A DNA stretch of 64,000 nt from Sulfitobacter pontiacus (GTDB lineage Bacteria; Pseudomonadota; Alphaproteobacteria; Rhodobacterales; Rhodobacteraceae): assembly GCF_040790665.1 (NCBI RefSeq), contig NZ_CP160849.1, positions 992,001 through 1,056,000 of the forward strand, read 5' to 3'. This document shows, piece after piece, positions 1 to 9,194 of this stretch. Under the pieces are notes generated by a model. The model ran no database searches. It was not told the DNA's origin and saw only the letters and a program-made list of their open reading frames with translations. Each line of letters begins with the position of its first letter. Within the stretch, counting starts at the first letter, position 1. Made by a program: the position numbers and the translations under genes.

Positions 1-220
1 GCACCGTTTCCACCGCCGAGGACATCTCACCGAAACGGGCCACGTTGCAGGGGATCGCGATGGCTTGCTTGCCAATTTCGCCCGCCAGATCGGCAATCGC
101 GTCCTGAGACCGCGCCATCAGCACGACATTCGCCCCTGCGTCTGCAAAAACCCGTGCCGCTTCGGCCCCGATCCCGCGGCTGGCACCGGTGATCATCACG
201 GTTTTACCTGTCATATCCAT
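1..220 (-). CDS. SDR family oxidoreductase (5' part only, cut by the window edge)
   Basis: The N-terminal 73 residues of a short-chain dehydrogenase/reductase, read on the minus strand from an ATG at 220 and running off the window at base 1. A Rossmann dinucleotide-binding motif, TGASRGIG, lies near residues 10-17 and is followed by a second beta strand, as in NAD(P)-dependent enzymes of this family. The catalytic Tyr-x-x-x-Lys region is outside the window, so the substrate cannot be assigned. An AAGGGAA ribosome site precedes the start. It is divergent from the DUF2125 gene. Confidence 0.85.
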   Translation of the reverse strand, partial: MDMTGKTVMITGASRGIGAEAARVFADAGANVVLMARSQDAIADLAGEIGKQAIAIPCNVARFGEMSSAVETV

Positions 221-246
221 CGTATAATTCCCTTTGTCATCAATAA

Positions 247-260
247 GCCCCGCACGGGGC
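247..260. other. GC-rich hairpin in the 5' leader of the SDR gene
   Basis: GCCCCG and CGGGGC are separated by CA, a 6-bp stem with a very short loop. It lies 27 bases upstream of the SDR start on the minus strand, in the 221-453 divergent intergenic region. There is no T-run, so it is not an obvious terminator. Its role is unknown. Confidence 0.4.
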
Positions 261-307
261 CTGCCGTACACGGCGTTTGGTGACATCGTTAGCAACAACA
301 TCCGCCA

Positions 308-354
308 GCGCCAATCAAAAGCGCCCCCGCGGGCGGAACATCGCAGATTGGCGC
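308..354. other. Inverted repeat with a nested hairpin
   Basis: A perfect 9-base inverted repeat, GCGCCAATC (308-316) and GATTGGCGC (346-354), encloses 29 bases that can fold into a smaller GC-rich hairpin. It lies between the divergent SDR and DUF2125 genes. It could be an operator pair or a leader RNA structure; the sequence alone does not decide. Confidence 0.4.
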
Positions 355-453
355 GGGTCGCTTTGCCTTGTAAGGTGGCGTCGGGCGCTTACCTTTAGCG
401 CAACCGCGCTGTCACCGGATAGCCGCCCGCGATTTGCGACAAAGGAATTTTTC

Positions 454-1983
454 ATGATCCGCCCTCTCTTCGGCAGTGCCGCCCTCTCAGTTCTTTTTAC
501 CTCGTCCAGCGCCTTGGCGGATGTGACGCCGCAGGATGTGTGGCGTGACTGGCAGGACCATATGCAAAGCATGGGCTATGCGCTGACGGCCACCGAAAAG
601 GTATCCGGGGATACGCTCGCGGTGAGCAATGTCCGCTTTGATCTGACGAGCGAGCCTGATCTGGGCCAGATCTCGATGTCGCTTGAACAATTGAGCCTTG
701 TGCAAAACGACGATGGCACCGTGTCGGTGGTCATGCCCGACGCAATGCCCTTGGTGTTCGAAATCACCCCGACCGACCCGGACGAAGACCGCGTGCGCGC
801 AGCGCTGACCGTGAACCAGACTGGCCAGGACATGCGCGTGAGCGGGACGCCGACCGACCTGAGCAGCGCCTATGCTGCCGGCCTTCTAGGCTTGACGCTG
901 GATCAGATGACGGTGGGCGACGAGACCTTCGGCCCCGACAACGCGTCGTTGAATGTGGTGCTGAACAACGTCGAATACGCCTCTAAATCTGTCCTGGAAG
1001 ATATGCGCGCCTATGCGCAGGACGGGTCTATTGCGTCGATGACTTTTGACATGCGGTTCAAAGACCCCAAAGAGCCCGCCATCGCGACGATCAACGGCAC
1101 CTCGACGGATATGACGTTCGACGGCGACGGGCGTTTGCCGCTTGGTATTGCGCAGGCCAGTGATATGGCCGCCATGCTGCGGGCAGGCATGACCGGCGCG
1201 GGCACGTTCACCAGCGGCAACAGCACCATGACGGTCGACATCGAAGATCCCGAGAATGGCAATATGTCTGCCGCTGTCGCCTCTGAAGGGGGGCGTTTGA
1301 CGGTCGAAACCAGCGCCGACGGCATGAGCTATGCCGGTTCGCGTCAGGGCATGGCGCTGTCAGTGCAGCCGCAGCAGTTTCCATTCCTTCTGTCCTTCGG
1401 CCTTGATAATGCGGCGTTCAACCTGAGCGCGCCGGTGCTCAAAACCGACGATGCGCAGGACGTGGCCCTTGGGCTGAACCTCGAAGGGTTCACCATGTCG
1501 GATATGGTCTGGGGCATGATCAACCCGCAAGGCACCCTGCCCCGCGATCCGGCCAACCTGTCGCTGGATGTGTCCGGCAAGGCGCGGCTGCTGATGGATT
1601 ACTTTGACCCCGAGGCCGCGACCAGAATGGCCGAGACCGGACAGGTTCCTGCGCAGCTGGATAGCGTAAATCTGAATGCGCTGATCGTGGATGCACTGGG
1701 GGCCAAGCTGACCGGTAATGGCGCGGTCACGTTCGAGCATGACGAGAATGACCCCTCGGCACTCAAGCCGACGGGCGCTGTTGACCTCAAGCTGGTGGGC
1801 GGGAACACCTTGATCGATACGCTGGTGTCCTCGGGCTTACTGCCTGCGCAGATGGCGATGGGGGCGCGTATGATGATGGGCATGTTCGCCGTCCCGGCCG
1901 AGGGTGAGGAGGATACGCTGAAATCCAAGCTCGAATTTACCCGCGACGGGCAAATCCTCGCCAATGGGCAGCGGATCAAGTAA
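454..1983 (+). CDS. DUF2125 family secreted protein
   Basis: A 509-residue protein with an N-terminal signal peptide of about 22 residues ending in ALA-D. The open frame extends upstream to 277, but I place the start at ATG 454 because it gives the clean signal peptide and follows AAAGGAA. The body is acidic, with many repeated beta-strand-like segments of the form 'GxxxLTVETSADGMSY', and resembles the DUF2125 proteins common in Rhodobacteraceae. Function is unknown; a periplasmic or outer-membrane-associated role is an inference from the signal peptide. Family assignment is from memory of the sequence pattern. Confidence 0.75.
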   Translation: MIRPLFGSAALSVLFTSSSALADVTPQDVWRDWQDHMQSMGYALTATEKVSGDTLAVSNVRFDLTSEPDLGQISMSLEQLSLVQNDDGTVSVVMPDAMPLVFEITPTDPDEDRVRAALTVNQTGQDMRVSGTPTDLSSAYAAGLLGLTLDQMTVGDETFGPDNASLNVVLNNVEYASKSVLEDMRAYAQDGSIASMTFDMRFKDPKEPAIATINGTSTDMTFDGDGRLPLGIAQASDMAAMLRAGMTGAGTFTSGNSTMTVDIEDPENGNMSAAVASEGGRLTVETSADGMSYAGSRQGMALSVQPQQFPFLLSFGLDNAAFNLSAPVLKTDDAQDVALGLNLEGFTMSDMVWGMINPQGTLPRDPANLSLDVSGKARLLMDYFDPEAATRMAETGQVPAQLDSVNLNALIVDALGAKLTGNGAVTFEHDENDPSALKPTGAVDLKLVGGNTLIDTLVSSGLLPAQMAMGARMMMGMFAVPAEGEEDTLKSKLEFTRDGQILANGQRIK

Positions 1984-2078
1984 CCCTTCGCGGCCACGGC
2001 CCTCCAGCGACTGGCGTCCCTTGCACAGCTGCGGCAGGGGCGCTAGCAGTCTTTCACCCATTCAAGGAGTATCCCCCC

Positions 2079-3425
2079 ATGTCGCAATCCATTGAGGCGC
2101 TGACCAAGTCGTTGCTGCATGCCGCCCGTCAGGCGGGTGCGGATAGTGCTGATGCGATGGCCGTGCGCGGCACGTCGGTGAACGTCGATGTGCGTGGCGG
2201 GGTGCTGGAACAGGCCGAACGCGCCGAAGGCGTCGATATCGGGCTGCGGGTTTTTGTCGGGCAACGCTCGGCCAATGTCTCTGCTTCTGACACATCGGAC
2301 CGCACGATCGAGGAAATGGCGATCCGCGCGGTGGCAATGGCGAAAGAGGCCCCCGAAGACCCCTACATCGGCCTTGCCGATCCCGACCAGCTGGCGACGG
2401 ATTGGGATGTCGAGGTGCTTGAGCTTTACGACCCCGCGCCCGAGCCTTCGCCCGAAGCGCTGCAAGATGACGCCGCCCGCGCCGAGGCCGCAGGGCTGGC
2501 CGTCAAAGGTGTCAGTCAGGTGCAGTCCGCGGGTGCGGGCTATGGCGCGCAACAGGTATTTATGGCGGCCAGCAACGGCTTCGAAGGCGGATACCGCCGT
2601 ACCGACCGCGGGCTGTCCTGCGTTGCAATCGCTGGCAGCGGCACAGGGATGGAGCGGGACTATGACGGCGACAGCCGCATCTTCCAGAGCGACCTGCGCA
2701 GCCCCGAAGACATCGGGACCAAAGCCGGTGAGCGCGTTCTTGAACGCATGGGTGCTCGCAAACCGCCCACGGGGGCCTATCCGGTATTGTTTGATGAACG
2801 CATTTCCTCGGCGTTGATCGGGCATCTTCTGTCTGCGATCAGCGGCACGGCGATTGCACGCGGTGCCTCGTGGCTGCGCGACGCTATGGGCGAACAGGTG
2901 TTGCCAAAGGGCATGTCCCTGATCGAAGACCCGTTTCGCCCCCGCGTCGCAGGTTCGCGCCCGTTCGATGGCGAAGGGCTGCCCACGTCGCGCCGCACCA
3001 TTGTGGACGACGGGATGTTGCAGGGGTGGACCCTTGATCTGGCAACCGCGCGCAAGCTGGGGCTGACCCCGACCGGCAACGCGGCACGCGGCACCGGATC
3101 GAACCCCGGTCCGGCCACATGGAATATCGCGCTGTCCCAGGGCAATGCCACCCGCGCGGACCTGATCCGCGATATGGGCACAGGTCTTTTGGTCACGTCG
3201 ATGATCGGGTCGACCATCAACCCCAACACCGGCGACTACTCTCGCGGGGCCTCCGGTCTATGGATCGAAAACGGCGAGATCACCCACGCAATCAACGAAT
3301 GTACCATCGCGGGCAATCTGCGTGATATGCTGCAATCGATTGTACCGGCCAATGACGCGCGCGCGCATCTGAGCCGCGTTGTCCCGTCGCTTCTTGTCTC
3401 GGGAATGACCCTTGCCGGCGCTTGA
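2079..3425 (+). CDS. pmbA: TldE/PmbA-type metalloprotease subunit
   Basis: 448 residues matching TldD/PmbA peptidase U62 proteins over the full length. TldD and TldE form a heterodimer that degrades unfolded peptides and processes modified peptides in E. coli. No HExxxH zinc motif is visible, which identifies this as the non-metal TldE/PmbA partner rather than TldD; no tldD is in the window. The start at 2079 follows a strong AAGGAG. The 3' end overlaps the phosphatase gene by 14 bases, so the two are probably translationally coupled. Confidence 0.9.
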   Translation: MSQSIEALTKSLLHAARQAGADSADAMAVRGTSVNVDVRGGVLEQAERAEGVDIGLRVFVGQRSANVSASDTSDRTIEEMAIRAVAMAKEAPEDPYIGLADPDQLATDWDVEVLELYDPAPEPSPEALQDDAARAEAAGLAVKGVSQVQSAGAGYGAQQVFMAASNGFEGGYRRTDRGLSCVAIAGSGTGMERDYDGDSRIFQSDLRSPEDIGTKAGERVLERMGARKPPTGAYPVLFDERISSALIGHLLSAISGTAIARGASWLRDAMGEQVLPKGMSLIEDPFRPRVAGSRPFDGEGLPTSRRTIVDDGMLQGWTLDLATARKLGLTPTGNAARGTGSNPGPATWNIALSQGNATRADLIRDMGTGLLVTSMIGSTINPNTGDYSRGASGLWIENGEITHAINECTIAGNLRDMLQSIVPANDARAHLSRVVPSLLVSGMTLAGA

Positions 3426-4206
3426 TGACCTCTCCCTTTTGATCGAGGCCGCACGCCGCTCGGGCGAGATTGCGACCTCTTTCACTGGCAAGACCGCGCA
3501 GCGTTGGGACAAGCCCGATGATGCCGGTCCGGTGACCGAGGCTGACCTTGCGGTGAACGCGATGCTGCACCAGACGCTGACGGCGGCACGCCCGGATTAT
3601 GGCTGGCTGTCCGAGGAGAGCGACGACGGTACACGGCGGCTGGGGCAGCGTGATCTGTTCATCGTCGACCCGATTGACGGCACACGCAGCTTTATCGAAG
3701 GATCCGACACCTGGTCCCATTCCCTTGCCATTGCGCGCGACGGGAGGATCACGGCGGCGGTGGTGTTCCTGCCCATGCTCGACCGGCTCTATGCCGCGGC
3801 GGCGGGGGCCGGTGCCACCCTGAACGGGCAAAGCATCTCTGTCTCCGACATCGCCACATTGCCCGAGGCGACCGTGCTGGCCACGAAACCGGTGATGGAA
3901 ATGCAGCATTGGACCAAGGGCGACCCCGGCTTCAAACGCGCGCACCGTCCGTCGCTGGCCTATCGGCTGGGGCTGGTGGGGCAGGGTCGTTTTGACGGCA
4001 TGGTCACGTTGCGCAAAAGCTGGGAATGGGACATCGCGGCAGGGGCGCTGATTGTCACCGAAGCAGGCGGGCAATGCACCGACCGCACAGGGCAACCCCT
4101 GCGGTTCAACAACCCCGATCCACGCCTGAACGGTGTCGTCGCGGGGGGCGATGCCGTCCATGGGGCGCTGCTAAGCGGCCTTGCCCAGACCCAAGCCACC
4201 CCTTAG
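3412..4206 (+). CDS. cysQ: Inositol monophosphatase family protein, CysQ-like 3'(2'),5'-bisphosphate nucleotidase
   Basis: 264 residues of the Mg2+-dependent, Li+-sensitive phosphatase fold. The metal-binding motif DPIDGTRSFIEG is at residues 86-97, the upstream acidic pair EE at 68-69, and the second signature WEWDIAA at 204-210. CysQ hydrolyses PAP to AMP during sulfate assimilation; an inositol-phosphatase role is the alternative. The start is a TTG inside the end of pmbA, with GGGA 8 bases upstream; no in-frame ATG fits better. Confidence 0.8.
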   Translation: MPALDDLSLLIEAARRSGEIATSFTGKTAQRWDKPDDAGPVTEADLAVNAMLHQTLTAARPDYGWLSEESDDGTRRLGQRDLFIVDPIDGTRSFIEGSDTWSHSLAIARDGRITAAVVFLPMLDRLYAAAAGAGATLNGQSISVSDIATLPEATVLATKPVMEMQHWTKGDPGFKRAHRPSLAYRLGLVGQGRFDGMVTLRKSWEWDIAAGALIVTEAGGQCTDRTGQPLRFNNPDPRLNGVVAGGDAVHGALLSGLAQTQATP

Positions 4207-4248
4207 ATTGCCCCCAAGGCCATCTGTTTGAAAACAAAGGACCGCGAT

Positions 4249-4491
4249 ATGACCCAACGCTTGCACCTCGTCTTTGGGGGCGAACTGATTTCGCCCACCG
4301 GTACCGCGTTCAAAAACGTCGATGACATCCATGTCGTCGGGATTTTTCCGAACTACGCCAGCGCCTATGACGCCTGGAAAAACGAGGCACAGCGCACGGT
4401 CGATAATGCGCATATGCGGTATTTTATCGCGCATCTGCACCGTCTGCGCGACGAAGAGGCTGCGGCCTCCTCTACCGAAGAGCTGGGGTAA
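4249..4491 (+). CDS. DUF4170 family small protein
   Basis: An 80-residue protein beginning MTQRLHLVFGGEL, with the conserved run NAHMRYFIAHLHRL near the C-terminus, as in alphaproteobacterial DUF4170 proteins. An in-frame start exists at 4228, but ATG 4249 has AAAGGA directly upstream at a suitable distance. It sits 6 bases before the Kdo-transferase gene and is therefore linked to lipid A/Kdo genes. Molecular function is unknown. Confidence 0.85.
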   Translation: MTQRLHLVFGGELISPTGTAFKNVDDIHVVGIFPNYASAYDAWKNEAQRTVDNAHMRYFIAHLHRLRDEEAAASSTEELG

Positions 4492-4497
4492 ACTCTT

Positions 4498-5727
4498 ATG
4501 GCGCGGTCGCTTGGGCTGTCGGCCTATCGCGCCTTTACCGGTCGCGGGGGCGTGCCGCCATTCACCCCCGTGGCCAAGCGCCCCGAAGGCGAACTTGTCT
4601 GGTGCCACGCCCCCGAACCCGGCAGCTTGTTCGCGATACAGGATCTGGCCATTCGCCTGTGCCGGAGCCGTCCGGGGCTGAGTGTTCTGATCACCGTCCC
4701 CCAAGCCTTGGTTCCGGTCGACCTGCCGCCGTGTAGCGAAGCCGACGTGCTGATCGATACCCTGCCCGAGGACCACCCCACGCTTGCCAAGACGTTTATC
4801 GATTACTGGCAGCCCGACGCCTGTGTCTGGGCATGGGGGCGTCTGCACCCGAATATGATTGCAGAGATGACCACACAGGCCTGCCCGATGTTCCTGATCG
4901 ATGCCGACAGCGACGGCTTTGACGGGCGGCGCGACCGGTGGCTGCGCGATCTGACCCGCGATCTGCTGATGCATTTCTCGGCGATCATGACGCGGTCGGA
5001 GGCGGGGATGCAGCGGCTTGTCCGGCTTGGGCTCGCCCGCAAGGACATAGAGCTGACCCCCGCCCTTCAGGCCGGTGGCCGCGTGTTGCCTTGTATGGAT
5101 TCCGATCTGGCCGATCTGTCGGCTGCGGTTGTGGGGCGCCCGATCTGGTTCGCCAATCAGGTGCTCGAGGGTGAGCTGAACACCGTGCTCACCGCGCACC
5201 GCCAAGGGCTCCGCCTGTCACACCGGTTGTTGCTGATCCTCGCGCCCGCCGACCCCAAGCAGGCCGATGTTTTCGCGCAGCGGATGGAGGATCAGAACTT
5301 TCGGGTGCTGCGATGGGGCGACGCGGGCTATCCCGACGCCTCGACCCAGGTGATGATCGCCGATGATCCGGCAGAGATCGGCTTGTTCTACCGGCTGGCC
5401 CCTGTGTCCTTTCTGGGCAACTCCCTGATCAACGGCAGCGGTGGCTGTGATCCGTTCGAGGCCGCGGCCCTGGGATCGGCTGTGCTGTACGGGCCGAAAG
5501 TCCGGCGGTATCTGCCGCTTTATACCCGGCTGGCTGCCGAAGGAGCCGCGCGTATCGTGAATGATGCCACAGCGCTTGGCACCGCCGTGAACCGGCTGAT
5601 CGCGCCAGATCAGGCAGCGACGATGGCGCAGGCGGGGTGGGATGTGATCAGCCGCGGTGCAGCCGTCACCGACAAAGTGATCGACCTTGTGCAGGAAACG
5701 CTTGACCAGCAAGAGGCCACATCATGA
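4498..5727 (+). CDS. waaA: Divergent 3-deoxy-D-manno-octulosonic acid (Kdo) transferase, GT30-like
   Basis: A 409-residue glycosyltransferase of the WaaA/KdtA type, which transfers Kdo from CMP-Kdo to lipid IVA at the inner membrane. The two-Rossmann-domain layout is kept, including a C-terminal [19 protein letters not shown] segment that corresponds to the usual GGHNPLEPA motif. The N-terminal membrane anchor is short. The usual S-V-G-E motif reads E40-P-G-S43 here, so the invariant Glu of the family is Ser. It overlaps lpxK by 4 bases, which supports the lipid A pathway. It could be a diverged paralogue with another acceptor. Confidence 0.75.
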   Translation: MARSLGLSAYRAFTGRGGVPPFTPVAKRPEGELVWCHAPEPGSLFAIQDLAIRLCRSRPGLSVLITVPQALVPVDLPPCSEADVLIDTLPEDHPTLAKTFIDYWQPDACVWAWGRLHPNMIAEMTTQACPMFLIDADSDGFDGRRDRWLRDLTRDLLMHFSAIMTRSEAGMQRLVRLGLARKDIELTPALQAGGRVLPCMDSDLADLSAAVVGRPIWFANQVLEGELNTVLTAHRQGLRLSHRLLLILAPADPKQADVFAQRMEDQNFRVLRWGDAGYPDASTQVMIADDPAEIGLFYRLAPVSFLGNSLINGSGGCDPFEAAALGSAVLYGPKVRRYLPLYTRLAAEGAARIVNDATALGTAVNRLIAPDQAATMAQAGWDVISRGAAVTDKVIDLVQETLDQQEATS

Positions 5728-6716
5728 AACGCGCCCCCGCCTTTTGGCACCGTCCCACGCCCGATTGGCGCGCGCGCCTGTTGCAACCTCTGGGCGCGCT
5801 TTATGCGCGTGCCACTGCCCGCAGGCTGGCGGCGGGCACGCCGCTGCGTCTGGATATTCCGGTGGTCTGCGTCGGCAACATCAACGCCGGGGGCACGGGC
5901 AAGACGCCAACGGTCATGGCTGTCGTCGAACACCTGCGCGACAGGTATCACACGCCCCATGTGGTGTCGCGCGGTTACGGCGGCACGCTGAAGGGGCCGG
6001 TGCAGGTTGATCCGTCAAGCCACAGTGCCGCGCAGGTGGGGGATGAACCGCTGCTGCTGGCCGCCTTTGCCGATGTCTGGGTTGCGCAGGATCGCGCAGC
6101 GGGGGCGCAGGCCGCGGCGGAAGCGGGGGCATCGGTGATTGTGATGGACGACGGCTTCCAGAACCCCGCACTGCATCAGGACCTATCGATTGTGGTGGTG
6201 GATGCGGCCAAGGGGTTCGGCAACGGGCTGTGCCTGCCTGCGGGCCCCTTGCGCGAACCCGTTGCTACGGGTCTGGCGCGGGCGGATATCGTGCTGTCCA
6301 TCGGTGGCGCTGCAGATCAGGCGCAGTTTGACGCGACCGCCCTGCCCGCCGGGCTGCCGCATGTGCGTGCCGAACTCGCCCCCCTGCAAACGGGGATGGA
6401 TTGGTCCGACACACGGGCGCTGGCCTTCGCAGGCATCGGCCACCCCGAGAAGTTTTTTGCCACCCTGCGCGATCTGGGGGCAGAGATTGTCCACGCCGAA
6501 GCGCTGGAGGATCACCAGCCGCTGAACCCTGCGCTGATGGGACGGCTAGAGGCGGATGCCGCCCTGCGCGGCGCACAGCTGGTCACAACGGAAAAAGACG
6601 CGGTGCGTCTGCCCGCGTCTTTCAGAATGAAGGTGATAACCCTGCCTGTGCGACTGAAGTTCGATCCTGAAAACGCGCTTTTTGCCGCGCTGGATCGACT
6701 GCCGAAACCGGCATAA
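5724..6716 (+). CDS. lpxK: Tetraacyldisaccharide 4'-kinase
   Basis: 330 residues. LpxK phosphorylates the 4' position of the lipid A disaccharide precursor at the cytoplasmic face of the inner membrane. The P-loop [15 protein letters not shown] is at residues 50-64, and MDDGFQN, another family signature, lies near residue 140. The start codon overlaps the waaA stop (ATGA), so the two are coupled. Length is normal for the family. Confidence 0.95.
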   Translation: MKRAPAFWHRPTPDWRARLLQPLGALYARATARRLAAGTPLRLDIPVVCVGNINAGGTGKTPTVMAVVEHLRDRYHTPHVVSRGYGGTLKGPVQVDPSSHSAAQVGDEPLLLAAFADVWVAQDRAAGAQAAAEAGASVIVMDDGFQNPALHQDLSIVVVDAAKGFGNGLCLPAGPLREPVATGLARADIVLSIGGAADQAQFDATALPAGLPHVRAELAPLQTGMDWSDTRALAFAGIGHPEKFFATLRDLGAEIVHAEALEDHQPLNPALMGRLEADAALRGAQLVTTEKDAVRLPASFRMKVITLPVRLKFDPENALFAALDRLPKPA

Positions 6717-6722
6717 CCGCCA

Positions 6723-6740
6723 GAGCTTCTAGCGAAGCTC
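6723..6740. terminator. Weak hairpin between convergent lpxK and CoA-transferase
   Basis: GAGCTTC and GAAGCTC form a 7-bp stem with a TAGC loop, 6 bases after the lpxK stop codon. There is no clear T-run on either strand, so termination activity is only inferred from position between convergent genes. Confidence 0.4.
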
Positions 6741-6761
6741 CGGCAATATGTCGGGGCGAAC

Positions 6762-7874
6762 CTAGTCGTCCTGCCCCAGCTTTGGCGCGGCGCGATGCAA
6801 AGCCAGTTCAGCGCCCGAGAATTTGAACGGCGACCGGATGCCCGGCACCCCGTCCAGTTCGACCTTCATGCCGCGCGCGATGACTTGGGGGTCTTCGAAC
6901 ATATCGGCCATGTCGTTGATCGGCCCTGCTGGCACGCCCTCTGCCTCGCAGGCGGCGAGCAGATCGTCGCGGGTGCGTTGGCTGGTAGCCCCGTTCAGAC
7001 GGCGGATCATCTCGGGCCGGTTGGCGACGCGGTCGGCGTTCTTGGCATAGTCCGCCGAGGTTGCCATATCATCCAACCCCAGCATCCGGCACAGCCGCTG
7101 GAACTGCCCGTCATTGCCCGTCGCGATGATCAGATGCCCGTCAAAGGATGTGAACACCTCGTAGGGGGTCAGGTTCGGGTGTGCGTTGCCCATCCGCGTC
7201 GGCGCATTGCCCGTGGTCAGATAGTTCATCGCCTGATTGCCCGTCACCGCAACAGCGCAATCCAGCAATGCCATGTCAATATGCTGGCCAACACCGGTCT
7301 GGCTGCGCTGGTGTACCGCTGCCAGAATGGCCGTGGTGGCATAGACGCCGGTAAAGATATCGGTGATCGCCATGCCGTGTTTCTGCGGCTGACGGTCGGG
7401 TTCACCGGTGATCGACATCAGGCCGGACATGCCTTGGATGATGAAATCATAGCCCGCGCGATGCGCATAGGGGCCGTCTTGCCCGAAACCGGTGATCGAA
7501 CAATAGATCAGCTTGGGGAACTGCTTGGACAGGCTGGCGTAATCCATCCCGTATTTGGCAAGCCCGCCGGTTTTGAAATTCTCGATCAGGATGTCAGCAT
7601 CGGCCAAAAGCTCTTTCATCTTGGCCTGACCTTCATCGGTGGTCAGATCGACAACAACCGAGGCTTTGCCCCGGTTGGCCGAATGGAAATACGACGCGGA
7701 TTTATCTTCCCCGCGCTCGATGAACGGAGGCCCCCACTGGCGGGTGTCGTCGCCCGCCGGGCTTTCGACCTTGATCACCTCGCAGCCGAGATCCGAAAGC
7801 GTTTGACCGGCCCAAGGGCCTGCCAGAATCCGTGCCAGCTCAATAACCTTGAGCCCTGCCAGCGGGGCCGCCAT
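6762..7874 (-). CDS. Class III (CaiB/BaiF) acyl-CoA transferase
   Basis: 370 residues, full length for the formyl-CoA/carnitine CoA-transferase family. The N-terminal LxGLKVIELARILAGPWAGQ block, the NRGK segment near residue 69 and the DIFTG motif are present; Asp172 of that motif aligns with the Asp that forms the aspartyl-CoA anhydride in this family. The acid substrate is not clear; a dicarboxylate such as glutarate or mesaconate is one possibility. The start overlaps the dsbA stop by one base (TAATG), suggesting coupling although the functions look unrelated. Confidence 0.85.
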   Translation of the reverse strand: MAAPLAGLKVIELARILAGPWAGQTLSDLGCEVIKVESPAGDDTRQWGPPFIERGEDKSASYFHSANRGKASVVVDLTTDEGQAKMKELLADADILIENFKTGGLAKYGMDYASLSKQFPKLIYCSITGFGQDGPYAHRAGYDFIIQGMSGLMSITGEPDRQPQKHGMAITDIFTGVYATTAILAAVHQRSQTGVGQHIDMALLDCAVAVTGNQAMNYLTTGNAPTRMGNAHPNLTPYEVFTSFDGHLIIATGNDGQFQRLCRMLGLDDMATSADYAKNADRVANRPEMIRRLNGATSQRTRDDLLAACEAEGVPAGPINDMADMFEDPQVIARGMKVELDGVPGIRSPFKFSGAELALHRAAPKLGQDD

Positions 7875-8587
7875 TATTCTTCCAGCGCTGCGTCGATGAT
7901 CTCTTTCATCTCGGCATAGGGCATGTTGGAGTATTTCTTGCCGTTGATGATGAAGCTTGGCGTGCTGTTGATGTCATCCGCCTTCTGGTTTTCTTCCCAC
8001 CATGCGACGAGCGACTGTGCTTTTTCACCGTCTTGCAGGCAGGCGTCCAGTTCAGCGTTGTCGAGCCCGGCCAAGCGGCCAATTTTGCGCAGCTCTTCGA
8101 CGATCGCGGCAGGCTCTCCGGCGCGGACCCATTCGGACTGGCCGGCATAGATCATGTCGGTGATGCCAAAGAACTTGTCCTCGCCACCGCAGCGCGACAC
8201 CATCGACGCCCAAAGGCCGTAGCGGTCAAAATAGACCTCGCGGTAGGTGAAGCCGATCTTGTCGTTGTCGATGTAATCCGCCTTGAGCTGCTGGAACGGG
8301 CCTTGGTCAAAGGCGGCGCAGTGCGGGCAGGTGTAGGATGCGTATTCGATGATCTGGACTGCTGAATCGGGGTTGCCCAATGTCATGTCCTGAATTGCAG
8401 TTTCGGCTGTCGCCTCTGCGGTTTCTTGCGCTGCGTCCATGCTGTCGGCGCTTGTTGTCTGCGCGTTGGCCGCGCTGACCAGCGGGTTGATCGGCGTGCT
8501 GTTCACGGCATTTGTACCGCTGAAAGCGTACCAGCCACCTGCGGCAGCTACGGCAACGGCCGCTAGGATGGGGAATGTCGGTTTCAT
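7874..8587 (-). CDS. DsbA family periplasmic thiol-disulfide oxidoreductase
   Basis: 237 residues with an N-terminal hydrophobic segment (about residues 5-20) acting as signal or anchor, a low-complexity Ala/Thr/Glu linker to about residue 70, then a thioredoxin fold carrying the redox motif CPHC in YASYTCPHCAAF. The cis-Pro region STPSFIINGKKY is near residue 210. It resembles the DsbA/Com1 type that oxidises cysteines of exported proteins. It lies immediately downstream of the DciA gene on the minus strand. Confidence 0.9.
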   Translation of the reverse strand: MKPTFPILAAVAVAAAGGWYAFSGTNAVNSTPINPLVSAANAQTTSADSMDAAQETAEATAETAIQDMTLGNPDSAVQIIEYASYTCPHCAAFDQGPFQQLKADYIDNDKIGFTYREVYFDRYGLWASMVSRCGGEDKFFGITDMIYAGQSEWVRAGEPAAIVEELRKIGRLAGLDNAELDACLQDGEKAQSLVAWWEENQKADDINSTPSFIINGKKYSNMPYAEMKEIIDAALEE

Positions 8588-8600
8588 GTGATTTCCTTTT

Positions 8601-9110
8601 TCAGCGTTTGGTCTTGTTCAATATGTTCTCGCCCAGACGTGCAAGTGCATCGCGCAGGGCCTCGTTCGCGACAGGGCTGACGGTTTCGGCAGCACGCTGT
8701 TGCAAGACGGGGTCGTTCGGCGGTTCGGGATGGGTCTTGGGTTGCGGCGCAAAAGCGACTTGGCCTTCGGCAAAGCCGGTGGCCGCCGTCTGGGTCACCC
8801 GCACCCGTGCAATCGCGTTGAACCCGTAGATGGCGTTCACTTTGGCGCGCAGTTGTTCTTTTTGCATTTCCAGCATCGGCGCATTCGCCCCTGTCGTCAG
8901 CAAGGTCAGCGTCGCCCCCATACCGCCCCGGCCATAGCTGACCTCGACAGGGCGCGAGATGGCCGCGACGTCCTGACCGACGATTTCCGCCCATTGGGTC
9001 AACAGACGGGATTGGGCAAAGCCGCGAGTCTCGCTCGCCTGACGAATCTTGGCCGAAAGCAGGCTATCCGTCCTTTTGAACCCTTTTGTACTGGTACGCC
9101 GTGGCGCCAT
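8601..9110 (-). CDS. DUF721/DciA-type protein (putative DnaB helicase loader)
   Basis: 169 residues with the DUF721 domain at about residues 20-110 (WAEIVGQDVAAISRPVEV, then LRAKVNAIYG), followed by a Pro/Gln-rich and then helical tail. DciA-family proteins load the replicative helicase in bacteria lacking DnaC; that role is inferred by family here. The open frame extends to 9176, but ATG 9110 gives the basic start MAPRRTS and follows GGGAAAG. It is divergent from mutY. Confidence 0.75.
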   Translation of the reverse strand: MAPRRTSTKGFKRTDSLLSAKIRQASETRGFAQSRLLTQWAEIVGQDVAAISRPVEVSYGRGGMGATLTLLTTGANAPMLEMQKEQLRAKVNAIYGFNAIARVRVTQTAATGFAEGQVAFAPQPKTHPEPPNDPVLQQRAAETVSPVANEALRDALARLGENILNKTKR

Positions 9111-9194
9111 GACTATCTTTCCCGAATGACTAGCCACAACATAGCAATCCTGCCTCGTATCACCAGCCATACCCAACCGAAAAGGTTATAAACA

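Noticed and set aside
277-453. A 59-residue N-terminal extension of the DUF2125 protein
   Set aside because: It would bury the signal peptide; ATG 454 with AAAGGAA is a better start.
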